Below are positions 36,927 through 48,734 of a stretch of DNA of 64,000 nucleotides, one piece after another. Each line of letters opens with the position of its first letter. Position 1 is the stretch's first letter. Position numbers and translations under genes: made by a program. The DNA lies in the NCBI GenBank assembly GCA_902800015.1, contig CADCCU010000001.1, positions 56,830-120,829 on the forward strand. The letters run 5' to 3'. The stretch comes from an uncultured Ureaplasma sp. (GTDB lineage Bacteria > Bacillota_I > Bacilli_A > Mycoplasmatales > Mycoplasmoidaceae). Under the pieces are notes generated by a model, which saw only the letters and a program-made list of their open reading frames with translations, searched no databases and was not told the DNA's origin.

Positions 36927-37433
36927 ATGAATATAAAATCTAACAAAGGGATGTTTTTAGAAGAATTAATTAATCGAACAATTAATTATTATGAATCTAA
37001 AAATATTGCCTATTTTGAAAAACGAAATATCCCATTTAAAATTCTTAAGATGATAAACGAAAAGACTTTTGTTGGTTTATTATTTTCAAAATCAACAGTC
37101 GATTACACAGGTGTTTATAAAAATACACATTGTGAATTTGAAGCAAAGCAGACTGAATTGGAAACATTTAACTTCAATAATATTCAACAACACCAATATT
37201 TGTACTTGGAAAAATTATCTAAATATTGAAATACACTTTGCTTTTTAATAATCTATATGGTTAAATATGAAAAATTTTACTTAATTAAATTCAGTGAAAT
37301 TATTCAATATATTAAATTAAACAAAACACATAAAATTAGTATTGATAAGTTAAAAAAATATGGATATGAATTAGAAATTATTTATCCTGGAATTTTAAAT
37401 TTAATTGAGGTATTAGAAAAAATTATTCTTTAA
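36927..37433 (+). CDS. recU: Holliday junction resolvase RecU
   Basis: A 168-residue nuclease that cuts Holliday junctions, the Firmicute counterpart of RuvC. The start NIKSNKGMFLEELINRTINYY and KRNIPFKIL match the family. The catalytic region is STVDYTGVYKNTHCEFEAKQTE in outline (Asp, then Glu-x-Lys; key residues in VDYTG and EFEAK). C-terminal QHQYLYLEKLSKYWN with TGA Trp. It works with RuvAB, encoded 3 kb upstream. The 3' end overlaps gpsA by 11 bases on the other strand. Confidence 0.9.
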
Positions 37434-38427
37434 TTGCTTTCATTATGTAATTAATAAAATCTTTTGAATCTGCGTTTTTATAAAGGATTTTGTATAAATG
37501 AATAATTATTGGAGCATGAATTTTATACTTTTTAATAATTTCATAAGCGATCTTTGTTGCTCAATAACCTTCAACTGTTTTTGTCTTTATCATCTCTTTA
37601 ATTTGGCCACTACCTAATCTACCAATAGCTAAACCTAAAGAGAAATTACGAGATTTTTCAGATGTACAAGTTAAATAAATATCACCTATACCACAGAATT
37701 GGTATAGTGTTTCTTGTTTACCACCCATGATTTTTAAGATGTAAGATATTTCCTTAGCAATTTGTGCTAGGATTGCAGAACGCGTATTAATTGAAGTATG
37801 TTGTGAATATAAAATACCGGTAGCAATAGCCATAACGTTTTTTAGAGCACTAATAGTTTCAGCACCATTCATATCATTAATAGCAACACATTTAAAATAA
37901 TCAGTATCAAATATTTTTTTAACTCGTTTAGCAATATTAATCTTTTCGCAAACTACATTAACAATAGTTCTATTTTTATCATAAACTTCAATAGCAAATG
38001 ATGGACCAATTAATGCAACTAAGCCTTTTGATTTGTTTTTAATAATACGGTTTATTGTTGGACTTCATGTTTTTAATGATTTAGGATCAAAACCTTTAGC
38101 TACATTTACATAAATTGGTTTAGATTTAATAATATTAACAACTTTAGACAAAACATTTTCAATGTGAACAGATGGGACAGCAATAATAACAAATTGAGGT
38201 TTAAAATCAGCGATTTGGTTAATATCTTTTGTAACAAGAAATAATTCACCATCAAATTTTTTATCACCAAAAAACTTTGTATTTTTTTGTGATTTTAGAT
38301 CATTTATTTCTTGATCATCAATACCCCACATAGCAACAGAATTACCGGCATTTAACAATACCGTAGCTAGTGCCGTTCCTCATGCACCTGTTCCAAGTAT
38401 AGCTATTCTGCTATTAGTTTTGTCCAT
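37423..38427 (-). CDS. gpsA: Glycerol-3-phosphate dehydrogenase [NAD(P)+]
   Basis: Reduces dihydroxyacetone phosphate to sn-glycerol 3-phosphate for phospholipid synthesis (334 residues). Rossmann motif ILGTGAWGTALATVLLNAG at residues 9-27, VPSVHIENVL, the catalytic-Lys region NVAKGFD, IGPSFAIEVY, SALKNVMAIATGI and the C-terminal LAIGRL...EGYWATK. AGGAGT precedes the ATG. It overlaps the end of der by 14 bases. Confidence 0.95.
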
Positions 38428-39754
38428 CTTTTACTCCTCTTATTCTTGAATTCTTGTCCTTATAATATATTGTAATAGGAATTAAATTAATTCCAAAAGA
38501 TTCACGAATTAAATTTTCAATAAATCTTGCATATGAAAAATGTAAATACTTAGGATCATTTGTAAATATTACAAAAGTTGGAATTTGTCCTTGTACTTGT
38601 GTAGCATAATGAATTGTTAATCTTCCGCCTTTAAATAAAGATGGTGGATTATGTGAAGCCGCTTTTAAAACAACATCATTTAGAATTGATGTGTTAACTT
38701 TAATATTTAATTGATTTTCAATTTCATTGATTAACTTAAAAATATTTTGAATTTTTTTCTTGTCTTTTGCACTAATAAAAACAATTGGTGCTCAAGATAA
38801 AAATTTAAATTTGGAACGAATCTTTTTTGTAAATTCTATTTGTGTATGTTCATCTTTTTTAACTAAATCTCATTTATTAACAACAATAATTGTTGGGATA
38901 TTAGCTTTATAAGCTATACCACCAATGATTTCATCTTGTTCAGAAAATTCTTCGCTACCGTCAAGCATTAAAAGAATAATTTTGCTATCACCTACTGCAG
39001 CTTGTGTACGAAGTACAGCATACTTTTCAACTTTTTCAATTATCTTACCTTTTCTTCTAATACCTGCTGTATCAATGATGGTATACAATCTTCCATTGTA
39101 TTTAAATTCAGTATTAATACTATCTCGTGTAGTATTTGGTATTGGTGAAACTAAAACACGATCTTCATTTAAAATGGAATTAGTTAATGTTGATTTACCA
39201 ACATTAGGTTTACCAATAATACAAAATGTTAAATTATCAGATTTATTTAATCTTGTAGATTTAGATAATTTAATAATTTTGATAATTTCATCTAATAAAT
39301 CACCAACACCTATACTATGTTCAGCTGATATATAGTAGGGCTTGCCATAACCAAATGAATAGTAACTTCTTTCATTGCTATTATCATTATTTTCAGATTT
39401 ATTAACTACTAATAAAACTTTTTTATTTTTCTTTTTCTTTAACAACTTACTAATAAAATAATCATCAGCATTAATTCCTTCTTTGTTTGAAACCATAAAA
39501 AGAATTAAATCAGCTTCTTCAATTGCATAATTAACTTGCATTTCAATATTTTTTTGAAATGGAGAATCTTTTATTGTTAATCCACCTGTATCAATTAAAT
39601 TGAATTTCTTACCTAATCATTCAACTTCTCCATAAATGCGATCTCTAGTTACACCAGGTTGATCTTCAACAATTGATTTTTTTTGTCTAATTAATCGATT
39701 AAATAGCGTTGATTTACCAACATTAGGCTTACCAATAATAACAACTTTACTCAT
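38414..39754 (-). CDS. der: Ribosome-assembly GTPase Der (EngA)
   Basis: Double GTPase needed for 50S subunit maturation (446 residues). First G domain: [29 protein letters not shown] and VVNKSE. Second G domain: [31 protein letters not shown] and VVNKWDLV. A C-terminal KH-like domain ends [11 protein letters not shown]. The start overlaps the cmk stop (ATGAGTAA), and the end overlaps gpsA, so cmk-der-gpsA are translationally coupled. Confidence 0.97.
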
Positions 39755-40409
39755 TAGTTATTTCCTTAAATTTCTTAATGATGATATCTGAAATTTCATC
39801 AATTGTTGAACCTTTATCATTAATTACAAATGCATCTGGTACTTTAATTAATGGAGAAAATTGACGATGTGTATCTTGATAATCTCGATTTTTAATTTTT
39901 TGTAATACAACTTCATATGGTTCAGATTTGTTGTATTGCTTTCATCTTCGATCAGCTCGTAATTTTACATCAGCATCTAAATAAATTTTAAGCGTAGCAT
40001 TAGGTAAAACAACACTTGTTATATCTCTTCCTTCCATAACACAGTTGATATTAGCAGCAATTTTTTGTTGATCAGCAACACATTTCTCTCGCACTAATTG
40101 AAATGTAGCAATTTTGCTAGCAAGCGCTGCAATTTCTGGATTATTTAATTTGTCAGTAACTTCATTATCATTTAAAAATACTTTTTGCTCTTTAAGTTCA
40201 ACTTTATTTTGATTTAAAGTTTGCATCACTAAATTAATGTTGTTTATATCAATGTTGTTATTCTTTAATGCTAAAGCATAACATCGATACATTGCACCAG
40301 TATTAATATAAACAAAATTTAATTTTTCAGCAATATTTTTTGCAATTGAAGATTTACCTACACCACTTGGACCATCTATTGCAATTTGATATGTTTTAAC
40401 TTTAGACAT
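39747..40409 (-). CDS. cmk: Cytidylate kinase
   Basis: Phosphorylates CMP/dCMP using ATP (220 residues). P-loop [19 protein letters not shown] at residues 9-27, [26 protein letters not shown], the [11 protein letters not shown] motif and [13 protein letters not shown] (TGA Trp). Followed by der with an 8-base overlap, the common cmk-der order. Its start overlaps the end of the upstream membrane-protein gene. Confidence 0.95.
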
Positions 40410-41055
40410 ATATTAAAACCCCAATAACTATTAAAATAATGATTGCAACCAGCAAAATTACAAGTGTAAAAATTGTGGCTAGATATAATTTTTTATAAGA
40501 AGCAGAATTCTTAGCTATATCAGTTGAAACTTTATATTTTTCAATAACTAACTTAGAATTTTCTGAACTTTTAATAGTATCCATTAATTTACCTAATTTT
40601 TGAATACTTACTTGTTGAAAATCTAATAATTCTTTTTGCGCTGTTTTTAACTCTTTATCAATCTCTTCAAGTTTTAAATAATTTTTGTCCTGAACTAACC
40701 AATCATGAGCTATTGTTTTCTTATCATTACTAATAATTGAATCATGCTCATATGAAAAAATTAAATCAGAAATATCTTTAATAATTTTTTCCTCTTGTTT
40801 TGTGTCAATTAAATTAGAAAAATTTTTTATTTTTTGAAAAACTGTTGGATCCATTTGATTTACAGAAACCAAAGGAACAGTTGGAGTAAATCATTTAACA
40901 TCGTCTGCTTCATTTAAAAGGATGTTTGGATTTAAATCCATTATTTTTTTACGGTACGAATTAATAATGCTAGATTCTGTATCAATGGTAGACAAAAAAG
41001 CATCTTCATTTAAAATTTGTTTGCGATAATCTGCATATTTTTCAATTCGTGTCAT
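40402..41055 (-). CDS. Uncharacterised tail-anchored coiled-coil membrane protein
   Basis: No family recognised. 217 residues. The first 190 are charged and helical, with likely coiled coil around LEEIDKELKTAQKELLDFQQ and IQKLGKLMDTIK. The last 25 are a single strongly hydrophobic helix (LATIFTLVILLVAIIILIVI) ending GVLIYV, so the bulk should face the cytoplasm. No signal peptide. It overlaps cmk by 8 bases and sits at the head of the cmk-der-gpsA run, hinting at a constitutive rather than accessory role. Confidence 0.7.
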
Positions 41056-41060
41056 ATTAT

Positions 41061-41948
41061 TTAAATAATAAATTTTAATTTTTTGGAAATAATTTTAACT
41101 GATAATTTATTAGTATCTTCATGAATATCGCCATCAATATCATAAAGTTTTTTGTCTAATTTTACTAATAGTTCTTTACATTTAAATCCTTGGTATGTGC
41201 TTATTGTTGAAGTTTTACCTTTCATTATTTTACATAAATTATAAACGGTAAATAAACGGTTAAACTTTTTTATTAATGATACAGTAATATATCCATCATT
41301 TACTAAAGCACTAGGTATTAGTTTAATACCTCCACCAACAGTTCTACCATTAGCTATTGAAAATGAAATTGCTTTATTTTCTTTTCAAGTTTTACCATGA
41401 TCAACTGAATATTTTATATCGTGAACACTAAAAAATAAAGATTTAGAAATTGTTGCCAATGAATATTTGGTTTTCTGACTAAAGTGTTTATAACTTAAAT
41501 ACTTTTTAATAACATTTGGAACGATTCCAGCTCCAATAGCATTAATACATCTAAATTTATTGTTTACTTCTATAAAATCAATATAGGTAGATTTTTGATT
41601 AAAAATTCTTTTTAAATTAGCAATTTGATCAGTTTGACTTATTTCTTTGAAGTTTAATGTAAAATCATTACCACTTCCAAAAGGTAAAACACTTAAATAA
41701 GTGTTTTCGAAATCTTGAATACCATTTAAAACTTCACTAAGAGTACCATCACCACCTACAGAAATAATATGCACAGGTTTATGTTTTGATGTTATGGAGT
41801 TTACAATTTTTACTGCATGTAGAGGATATTTTGTTTTATGCACAAAATACTTATGTTTAGAATGTTTTAAAAATTGTTCAACATCTAAAAAATGTTGTGC
41901 TGCTTTTTTATTATTGGAGGTAGGGTTAAAAATAAAATGCATCTCCAT
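41061..41948 (-). CDS. Diacylglycerol/lipid kinase family protein (DagK/YegS-like)
   Basis: A 295-residue lipid kinase. ATP-binding motifs are FIFNPTSNNKKA (residues 5-16), SVGGDGTLSEVLNGI and LPFGSGNDFTLN, with the C-terminal beta-sandwich containing GGGIKLIPSALVNDGYI and KLYDIDGDIHED. Likely phosphorylates diacylglycerol or a related lipid; the exact substrate cannot be read from sequence. It follows the alpha/beta hydrolase by 3 bases, so the two may act together in lipid turnover. A second ATG lies 6 bases downstream of the chosen start. Confidence 0.88.
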
Positions 41949-41951
41949 AAT

Positions 41952-42806
41952 TTAGTTAACTCCAGTCATTAATTTCATTTGGTCTCAAATAATTTTATCA
42001 TTACCATTTGTATCTAATGAAAGTAAATGCATACCTTTATCTTGAATAATAATTTTGTTAACATTATTAGCATAGCTAATAAATTTGTTAATTTTCTTGA
42101 TATTTAATTCATAATAACAGTCTTGTTTTGTTTGAATATATGTAATTGGTAATTTGTTATTTGTTTTAAAGTGTTTCTTCAAGTATTTAAAAGATGGTCG
42201 CATTGCGTATCAAGCAGCTAAATCAAGATTAACAAATCCTTGTTTTTCATCTCCTGGTTTATTACTAATCCGCAATAATATTTCATTATCAGTAATAGAT
42301 TTCATATCACCAGTTAAACAACGAGAATTTGTATTAAATAGGATACTTAATAAATGTACCATGCCAATCTTAAGATTTTGAGCGTTTGACTTTGCTGAAA
42401 GTCGAGTATTCATCTTACTTGGTGCATTCCAACATATAATGCCAGCAATAGAAGTAGGATATTTTTTAGCATATAAAAGTGCTAAATTTGCCCCTCAAGA
42501 TTCTCCTGTAAGGTAAAAATTCTTAATGTTTGGGAATTTTTGTTTTAGATTTAAAATACATTTTTTTATTAACTTAATGTAGTTTTTGTTAGTTCTATAT
42601 GGTTTAATTTTCGGATCGTTACCTGGTAAATTCAAAAATATAATTGGAGGTAATTCATCAATTGGCATTTTTCAAAATCTATTTAATGAGTTACTAAAAT
42701 TGATTCCATTTAAATGAATTACTACTTGCATTTGATCAGATATATTTTTTGATGCAATATAGTTAATTATTAATTTCTTATTGATGGTTAAAATACCATT
42801 TTCCAT
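41952..42806 (-). CDS. Alpha/beta hydrolase (lipase/esterase-like)
   Basis: A 284-residue hydrolase. Oxyanion-side sequence VVIHLNGINF and FLNLPGND, the nucleophile elbow YLTGESWGANLALLYAKKYP (Ser in GESWG, about residue 100), PITYIQTKQD before the acid residue, and the likely catalytic His in DKGMHLL near the C-terminus. No signal peptide, so cytoplasmic. Paired with the lipid kinase downstream, it could release fatty acid from host-derived lipid; that is inference. The start is 8 bases after a TATACA-type box. Divergent from secA. Confidence 0.8.
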
Positions 42807-42848
42807 AATATTTATGTATATAATATTAATATTATATAAAATATATCT
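42807..42848. promoter_or_regulatory. Divergent promoter region between hydrolase gene and secA
   Basis: A 42-base spacer made almost wholly of A and T. On the plus strand an extended -10 (TG..TATAAT, 42815-42824) lies 24 bases before secA. On the minus strand TATACA lies 8 bases before the hydrolase ATG. No ribosome sites. Confidence 0.45.
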
Positions 42849-45500
42849 ATGAGCTTAAGTCAATGAAATGTGTTTTCACCAAGTAGAAAAATATTAAAAA
42901 GAGCTAAAAAATTGGCCAATTATATTGATTCTTTAAAGGGTGAATTTAGAAGGAAAACAAATGCAGAGTTGTCAGCAATGACAAATACTTTTATTGACAA
43001 GTTAAAACGTGGACAAAGTCTTGATGATATTTTGCCTGAAGCTATTGCTACAGCTAGAGAAGCAATATACCGTGTTCATCATATATTTGCATATAAAGTT
43101 CAACTTATTGGTGCTATTGTTGCTAATCATGGTGACTTTTGTGAAATGTACACTGGAGAAGGTAAAACTATAGTTATTGTCTTAGTTGCTTATTTAAATG
43201 CTTTATTAAAACGTGGTGTTCATGTAGTAACTGTTAACGAATATTTAGTACAACGTGATGCACGATACTGTGCGCAAGCATTAAATCCTCTTGGAATAAC
43301 AGTTGGTTATAACTTAGCAAGTTTTTCTTCTAATCAAAAAAGAGAAATGTTTGCATGTGATATTACCTACACTACTAACTCTGAATTAGGATTTGATTAT
43401 CTACGTGATAACATGGTTAATAAATATGAAGATAAAGTTATTAGAGAACTTAACTTCGCTATCATTGATGAAGGTGATTCAGTTTTAATTGATGAAGCAC
43501 GAACACCTTTGATTATTTCTGGACAACCAAAACAAGATGTTTCAATGTATATTGAAGTTGATAATTTTGTTAATAAACTAAGTGAAAAAGATTATGTAAT
43601 TGATTCAGAATCTAATACCATTAATTTAACTGATGAAGGTGTTAAAAAAGCAGAATCATATTACCACTTAAAAAATCTTTTCCACTTTGAAAACTCAACT
43701 TTATACCATAAAATCAAAAATGCTTTATTAGCAAACAAAATTTTTAAAAATGGTGTTGAATACATTGTCAAAGATGACAAGATTTTTCTTGTTGACCAAT
43801 TTACAGGCCGTATTCTTGAAGGACGTAGCTATAATGCTGGTGTTCAACAAGCTATTCAAGCAAAAGAAAGAGTTAAGATTGAACCTGAAAATGTAACTGT
43901 TGCAACAATTACATATCAATCTTTTTTCCGTTTATACAATAAATTAGCTGGATTAAGTGGTACTGCGGCAACTGAAGCTGAAGAATTTTTAAAGATTTAC
44001 AACATGATTGTTGTCTCAGTTCCAACAAATAAACCAGTTATTAGACGTGACTTAAACGATTATGTATTTGCTAATAAAATGAGCAAATGGGTTCACGTTG
44101 CAAGTGAAGTAGAAAGAGTGCACACAACAGGACAACCAATTCTTATTGGTACAGAATCAGTTGAAGACTCAGAAGAATTAGTTTACTTTTTAAAAAATAA
44201 AGGTTTACCATTTCAACTTTTAAATGCAAAGAATAATGCTAAGGAAGCTAAGATTGTTGCTTTAGCTGGTCAAAAAGGTATGATTACCATTTCAACTAAC
44301 ATGGCTGGTCGTGGTACTGATATTAAGTTAGGTGAAGGCGTAAAAGAACTTGGAGGATTATATGTTATTGGTACTGCCCACCATGAATCACGTCGTGTTG
44401 ATAACCAATTAAGAGGACGTAGTGGTCGTCAAGGTGACCCAGGATTAACAAGATTCTTTGTTTCATTGGATGATACATTATTTAGACGTTTTGCAATTGA
44501 AAAAGAGAAAAAGAGTAATCAGAAAATTGATGATGACTATTATGATTCATGATTCTTTACTCGTGTAATCAGAGGTGCTCAAAAGAAGGTTGAAGCATTC
44601 AACTTCGATATGCGTAAGCATCTTATTGACTACGATAGCATACTTTCAAATCAAAGAGAATTAATTTATAAACAAAGAGATCAAATTCTTAAAAATGTTA
44701 CAAATGTTCAAATAGCCAAAAATATGGCTAAAAATGTTGCAAAAGACATTGTTGATCTAGCTAAATCAAAAAAGAATACACTATTTGTTGAAGCACAACA
44801 ACTTGCTGACATTGTTAATAAAAAATTATTCAATTACAATTTAGTTTCACCTGGTTTCTTTGAACACAAGACTGTTAATGAAGCTGTAAATATTCTATAC
44901 AGCATCTTATGTATTAGTATTGATAAGCGAATTGAGTTATTAACTCCTGAAACAGGAAACAAAATTTTTAAAGATATTATGATTCAGGCTCTTGATTACC
45001 AATGAACTAATCACCTTGATTTAATGGTAAAAGTTCGTGAAGGTGTAAACTTAAGAAGTTTTGAACAACGATCTCCATTAAATATCTATGTTGAAGAAGC
45101 TGACAAACACTTTAATAACATGAAACGTAATATTGCTCATGCAACAATTATTCAAATTAACCATATCTTTGTTCCAAAAGTTAATGAAGCAATATTTAAT
45201 GAATTGTCAAGTGTACTTGATACATTGAACATTGATAAGAAAATTTATGAAGATTTGAAAAATCGTAATAATGACCAAATTATTCAAAATGCGTTTAATA
45301 ATAAACCAAACTTCACATTAAATTTAAAACCTAATTCACCAAAGGATAAGTTTACTCCTATTAAAGAAGAAAAACGTGAAGATGCAAAAACAACTTTAAG
45401 TAAAATTGCTGAATCAATGAAACAAAAGCAAGACCAAATTGCTAAAGAAGAGGAAAAAGCTAAAACTGTTCCGTCCGCTACAAAAAAAGAAGAAAAATAA
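42849..45500 (+). CDS. secA: Preprotein translocase ATPase SecA
   Basis: Motor of the Sec pathway (883 residues), pushing preproteins through SecYEG. Walker A region GEGKTIVIVLVAYLNAL, VNEYLVQRDARY, NSELGFDYLRDNM, motif II IIDEGDSVLIDEARTPLI (DEGD instead of the usual DEVD), GLSGTAATE, STNMAGRGTDIKL and HHESRRVDNQLRGRSGRQGDPG. The C-terminus is a Lys/Glu-rich tail without the Cys-rich zinc motif. TGA Trp near the start (MSLSQWNVF), at 44550 and at 45003. uvrB follows 5 bases after the stop. SecE is at 5-6 kb. Confidence 0.97.
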
Positions 45501-45505
45501 TTTTA

Positions 45506-47500
45506 ATGAATAGTATTGACAATAAATTCATATTGACTACTAATATGAAACCAATTGCTGACCAAGTATCAGCTATTAATGAATTAGTAAACAATATTAA
45601 ACATAATGTTAAATCACAGGTACTTTTAGGTGCAACAGGAACTGGAAAAACATTTACTATTGCCAATGTTATTGAGAAATTACAAGCTAAAACTTTAATT
45701 ATTGTTCATAATAAAACTTTAGCTGCCCAACTATATGGTGAGTTTAAAGAATTATTCAAAAAAAACAAAGTTGAATATTTTATTTCATATTTTGATTTTT
45801 ATCAACCTGAAGCTTATAAACCAGCTCTAGATTTGTATATTGAAAAAAATGCACAAAGAAACAATGACATTGAAATGATGCGTTTATCAACTATTAATTC
45901 ATTGGCCACATCTGATAAAGTAATTGTTATCGCATCTGTTGCTGCCATTTATGCATCAGTGTCCCCTTATGATTATGATGAATTCAAATTCTTAATCAAA
46001 AAAGGTGAGAAAATTAATTACAAACAATTTCAATACCAATTAGTTAAATTACAATATGAACGTAATCAAATAGATTTAAAACCTGGAACTTTTAGAATTA
46101 ATGGTGATGTAATTGAAATTGCTCCTGGAACCACTGATACATATAACATCCGTGTATCTTTATTTGGTGATGAAATAGAATCAATCCATTTAGTAGACTC
46201 ATTAACTGGTGCAGTATTAAAAAAAGAAGATTACTACATTATCCCTCCAGCTAATGAATACATCATGAATGAATCAAGATTTAATGAAGGTATTAAAAGA
46301 ATTACCCAAGAACTTGACGAAAGAATTGAGTATTTTAAAAAACATGCTAAATTATTAGAAGCACAAAGAATTGAACAACGAACAAAAGCAGATATTGAAT
46401 CACTAAAGGAATTAGGCTTCTGTCCCGGTATTGAAAACTATTCGCGTCACTTAGAATTAAGGGCAGAAGGAGAAACTCCTTATACAATTTTTGACTACTA
46501 CAGAAATAATGATTGATTATTAGTTATTGATGAATCACATATGACAATCCCTCAGATTAGAGGTATGTATAATACTGACCGTAATCGTAAACAAACTTTA
46601 GTAGATTATGGTTTTCGATTACCATCAGCATTAGATAATAGACCATTAAATTTTATTGAATTTAACCAAAAAATTAAACATATCATTTATTGTTCAGCAA
46701 CACCAAATGATTATGAAATAAAAGAATCAGATGGTATTGTTGTTCAACAAATTATAAGACCTACAGGTTTAGTTGATCCAATTCTTGAAATTCGTCCAAC
46801 AAAAGATCAGATTGATGATTTAATCGATGAAATAAAAAAACAAATTACTAAAAATGAAAGAACATTTGTTACTGTATTAACTATTAAGTTGGCTGAAACA
46901 TTAACTGAATATTTGAAAAATAAACATATTAAGGTTGCCTATCTTCACCATGGATTAAAGCCTTTACAACGTTCAAAAATTCTAAATGACATGCGTTGTG
47001 GAAAATATGATGTTATTGTTGGTGTTAACTTATTAAGAGAAGGACTTGATACTCCTGAGGTTTCTCTTGTTTGCATATTTGATGCAAATAAACCAGGTAT
47101 CTTTCGAAGCTCACGTGCTTTAATTCAAACGTTTGGCCGTGCTGCACGAAATGTTAATGGTCGAGTAATCATGTATGCTGATAGTGTTTCTAAAGATATG
47201 CAGATTGCTATAGATGAAACTAACCGTAGAAGAAATATTCAAATTGAATATAACAAAAAGCATAACATTACACCTAAAACAGTTATTAAAGATATAAGAG
47301 ACGATTTTATTTCTGATGAAGAAATGAAATTAATGGAAGCTGCGTATAGCGCAAAGAAAAAAGGCAAAGACAAGCAAACAAAAGCTATTAAACGTTTACG
47401 TAAAGAAATGCTTGCTGCAGCTAAAAATAAAGAATATGAGAAAGCTGCATATTTACGTGATTTAATTATTGAACTTGATGGAAATTTAGAGGAAGAATAA
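45506..47500 (+). CDS. uvrB: Excinuclease ABC subunit B
   Basis: Damage-verifying helicase of nucleotide excision repair (664 residues). [17 protein letters not shown] (Walker A), [10 protein letters not shown], the [14 protein letters not shown] beta-hairpin region, NRETH-region equivalent [57 protein letters not shown] and [11 protein letters not shown]-terminal UVR domain [15 protein letters not shown]. One TGA Trp at 46513. Lies between secA and cinA on the same strand. Confidence 0.97.
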
Positions 47501-47502
47501 TT

Positions 47503-47985
47503 ATGGCGAACTTTATACAAGAAGAAATTATTGATTTATTAATTAAAAATGATTTAACAATTAGTACCGTTGAAAGTGTTACTGCAGGAATGATTAGTTC
47601 ATATTTAGCATCAGTTCCTGGAGCTAGTAAAGCATTAAAAGGAGGTTTTGTTGTTTATTCTAACTTTGCTAAAATGAAACTTTGTCACGTCAAACAAGAA
47701 ACAATTGATAAATTTGGAGCTATTAGTAAAGAATGTGTTGAAGAATTAGCTATTAATACTAATAAAATTCTTCACACTGATATTTCTGTAGCTATTTCTG
47801 GTAATGCAGGACCTGTATGCGATGAAAATAAACCTATAGGGTTTGCTTATTTATGCATTTGTGTAATTGATCGACCTTATGTTTATGAAATACAATCTAA
47901 TGAAAAAGAGCGTAATGATATCCGCATTAATTTAACACAAATTGCATATGAAAAAATATTAAAATTATTGAAGGAAATTATTTAA
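47503..47985 (+). CDS. CinA C-terminal-domain protein (nicotinamide-nucleotide amidase type)
   Basis: A 160-residue single-domain CinA/PncC protein. The catalytic motif TVESVTAGMISSYLASVPGAS is shown in TVESVTAGM, followed by LKGGFVVYSNFAKMKLC and AISGNAGP. The family deamidates NMN to recycle NAD. It lacks the N-terminal molybdopterin-binding-like domain of full-length CinA. It is 2 bases after uvrB and upstream of recA, echoing the cinA-recA order of many bacteria. Confidence 0.88.
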   Translation: MANFIQEEIIDLLIKNDLTISTVESVTAGMISSYLASVPGASKALKGGFVVYSNFAKMKLCHVKQETIDKFGAISKECVEELAINTNKILHTDISVAISGNAGPVCDENKPIGFAYLCICVIDRPYVYEIQSNEKERNDIRINLTQIAYEKILKLLKEII

Positions 47986-47987
47986 TC

Positions 47988-48692
47988 ATGTTACATGAAG
48001 TTCAGTTCAATCTTGGTATTTTAATTAGTTTAATGATTGCTGCTGCTTTAGTTCTAGCGCTTACCATTTTTGAATTTACAGTATTTTTATTAACTAATAA
48101 GTATTTAATTTTTAAAAAGGTTAAATTTTTTAACATCGGATTTATAGTTAATACTATTGTCTTAGTGATTTCTCTAGTTATTTCTATTTTATTAACTTTT
48201 CCTATTTTATTAACTTTTCTTGAAATATCACAACTAGCATATTTTCCATGCATGTTAGTATGATGAACAGTTACATGTTTGGCAATAGCAATACTAATTA
48301 CCAGAACAGTTATAACTATTAAATCTTGAAAACATAAATACGAAATTAAAGATGCACTCCATCTTTCAATTGATCAATTAGCAAATCAATTTAAAATTAA
48401 AAACTTTAAAGAATCAACAATTAATTTTAAATATTCAAAAAATGATAAGTGATATGAAAATATTCAAACTGATTTTAATGAAATATCACACAAAATTGAA
48501 ACTCTTAATTCATCAGGTGTAGGTTTTGTCGCAACTGAAATCATTACATTCTTAGAAGCACATGCTACAACTATTTCCAATAAGCGAAATAAATATGCTT
48601 ATTGTTTATTCCTAATTCTATTAGATAATCTGCAAAAAAAGATAAATCCTGATAAAATAAATAATATAACTGAAAAAAATAGAAAAAATTAA
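47988..48692 (+). CDS. Uncharacterised membrane protein between cinA and recA
   Basis: No family recognised. 234 residues: three predicted membrane helices in the first 115 (ILISLMIAAALVLALTIFEF, FIVNTIVLVISLVISILLTF and a third after two adjacent TGA Trp codons, TCLAIAILITRTVITI). A charged cytoplasmic domain with a helical C-terminus follows. It starts 2 bases after cinA, so it belongs to the secA-uvrB-cinA run. It ends before the recA promoter box. Confidence 0.65.
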
Positions 48693-48693
48693 T

Positions 48694-48724
48694 TTATTTT
48701 TCCATTTTAATATAATGGAGGGAC
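48694..48724 (+). promoter_or_regulatory. recA upstream box shared with ruvA, with strong ribosome site
   Basis: TTATTTTTCCAT, TTTAATATA and ATGGAGGGA match the block upstream of ruvA with only single-base length differences. It holds both a TATAAT-like -10 (48711-48716) and the GGAGGG ribosome site, 11 or more bases before the ATG. Confidence 0.6.
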
Positions 48725-48734
48725 TAAATTAAAA

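Noticed and set aside
38925..39335. 136-residue frame opposite der
   Set aside because: Antisense shadow; der itself is complete on the other strand.
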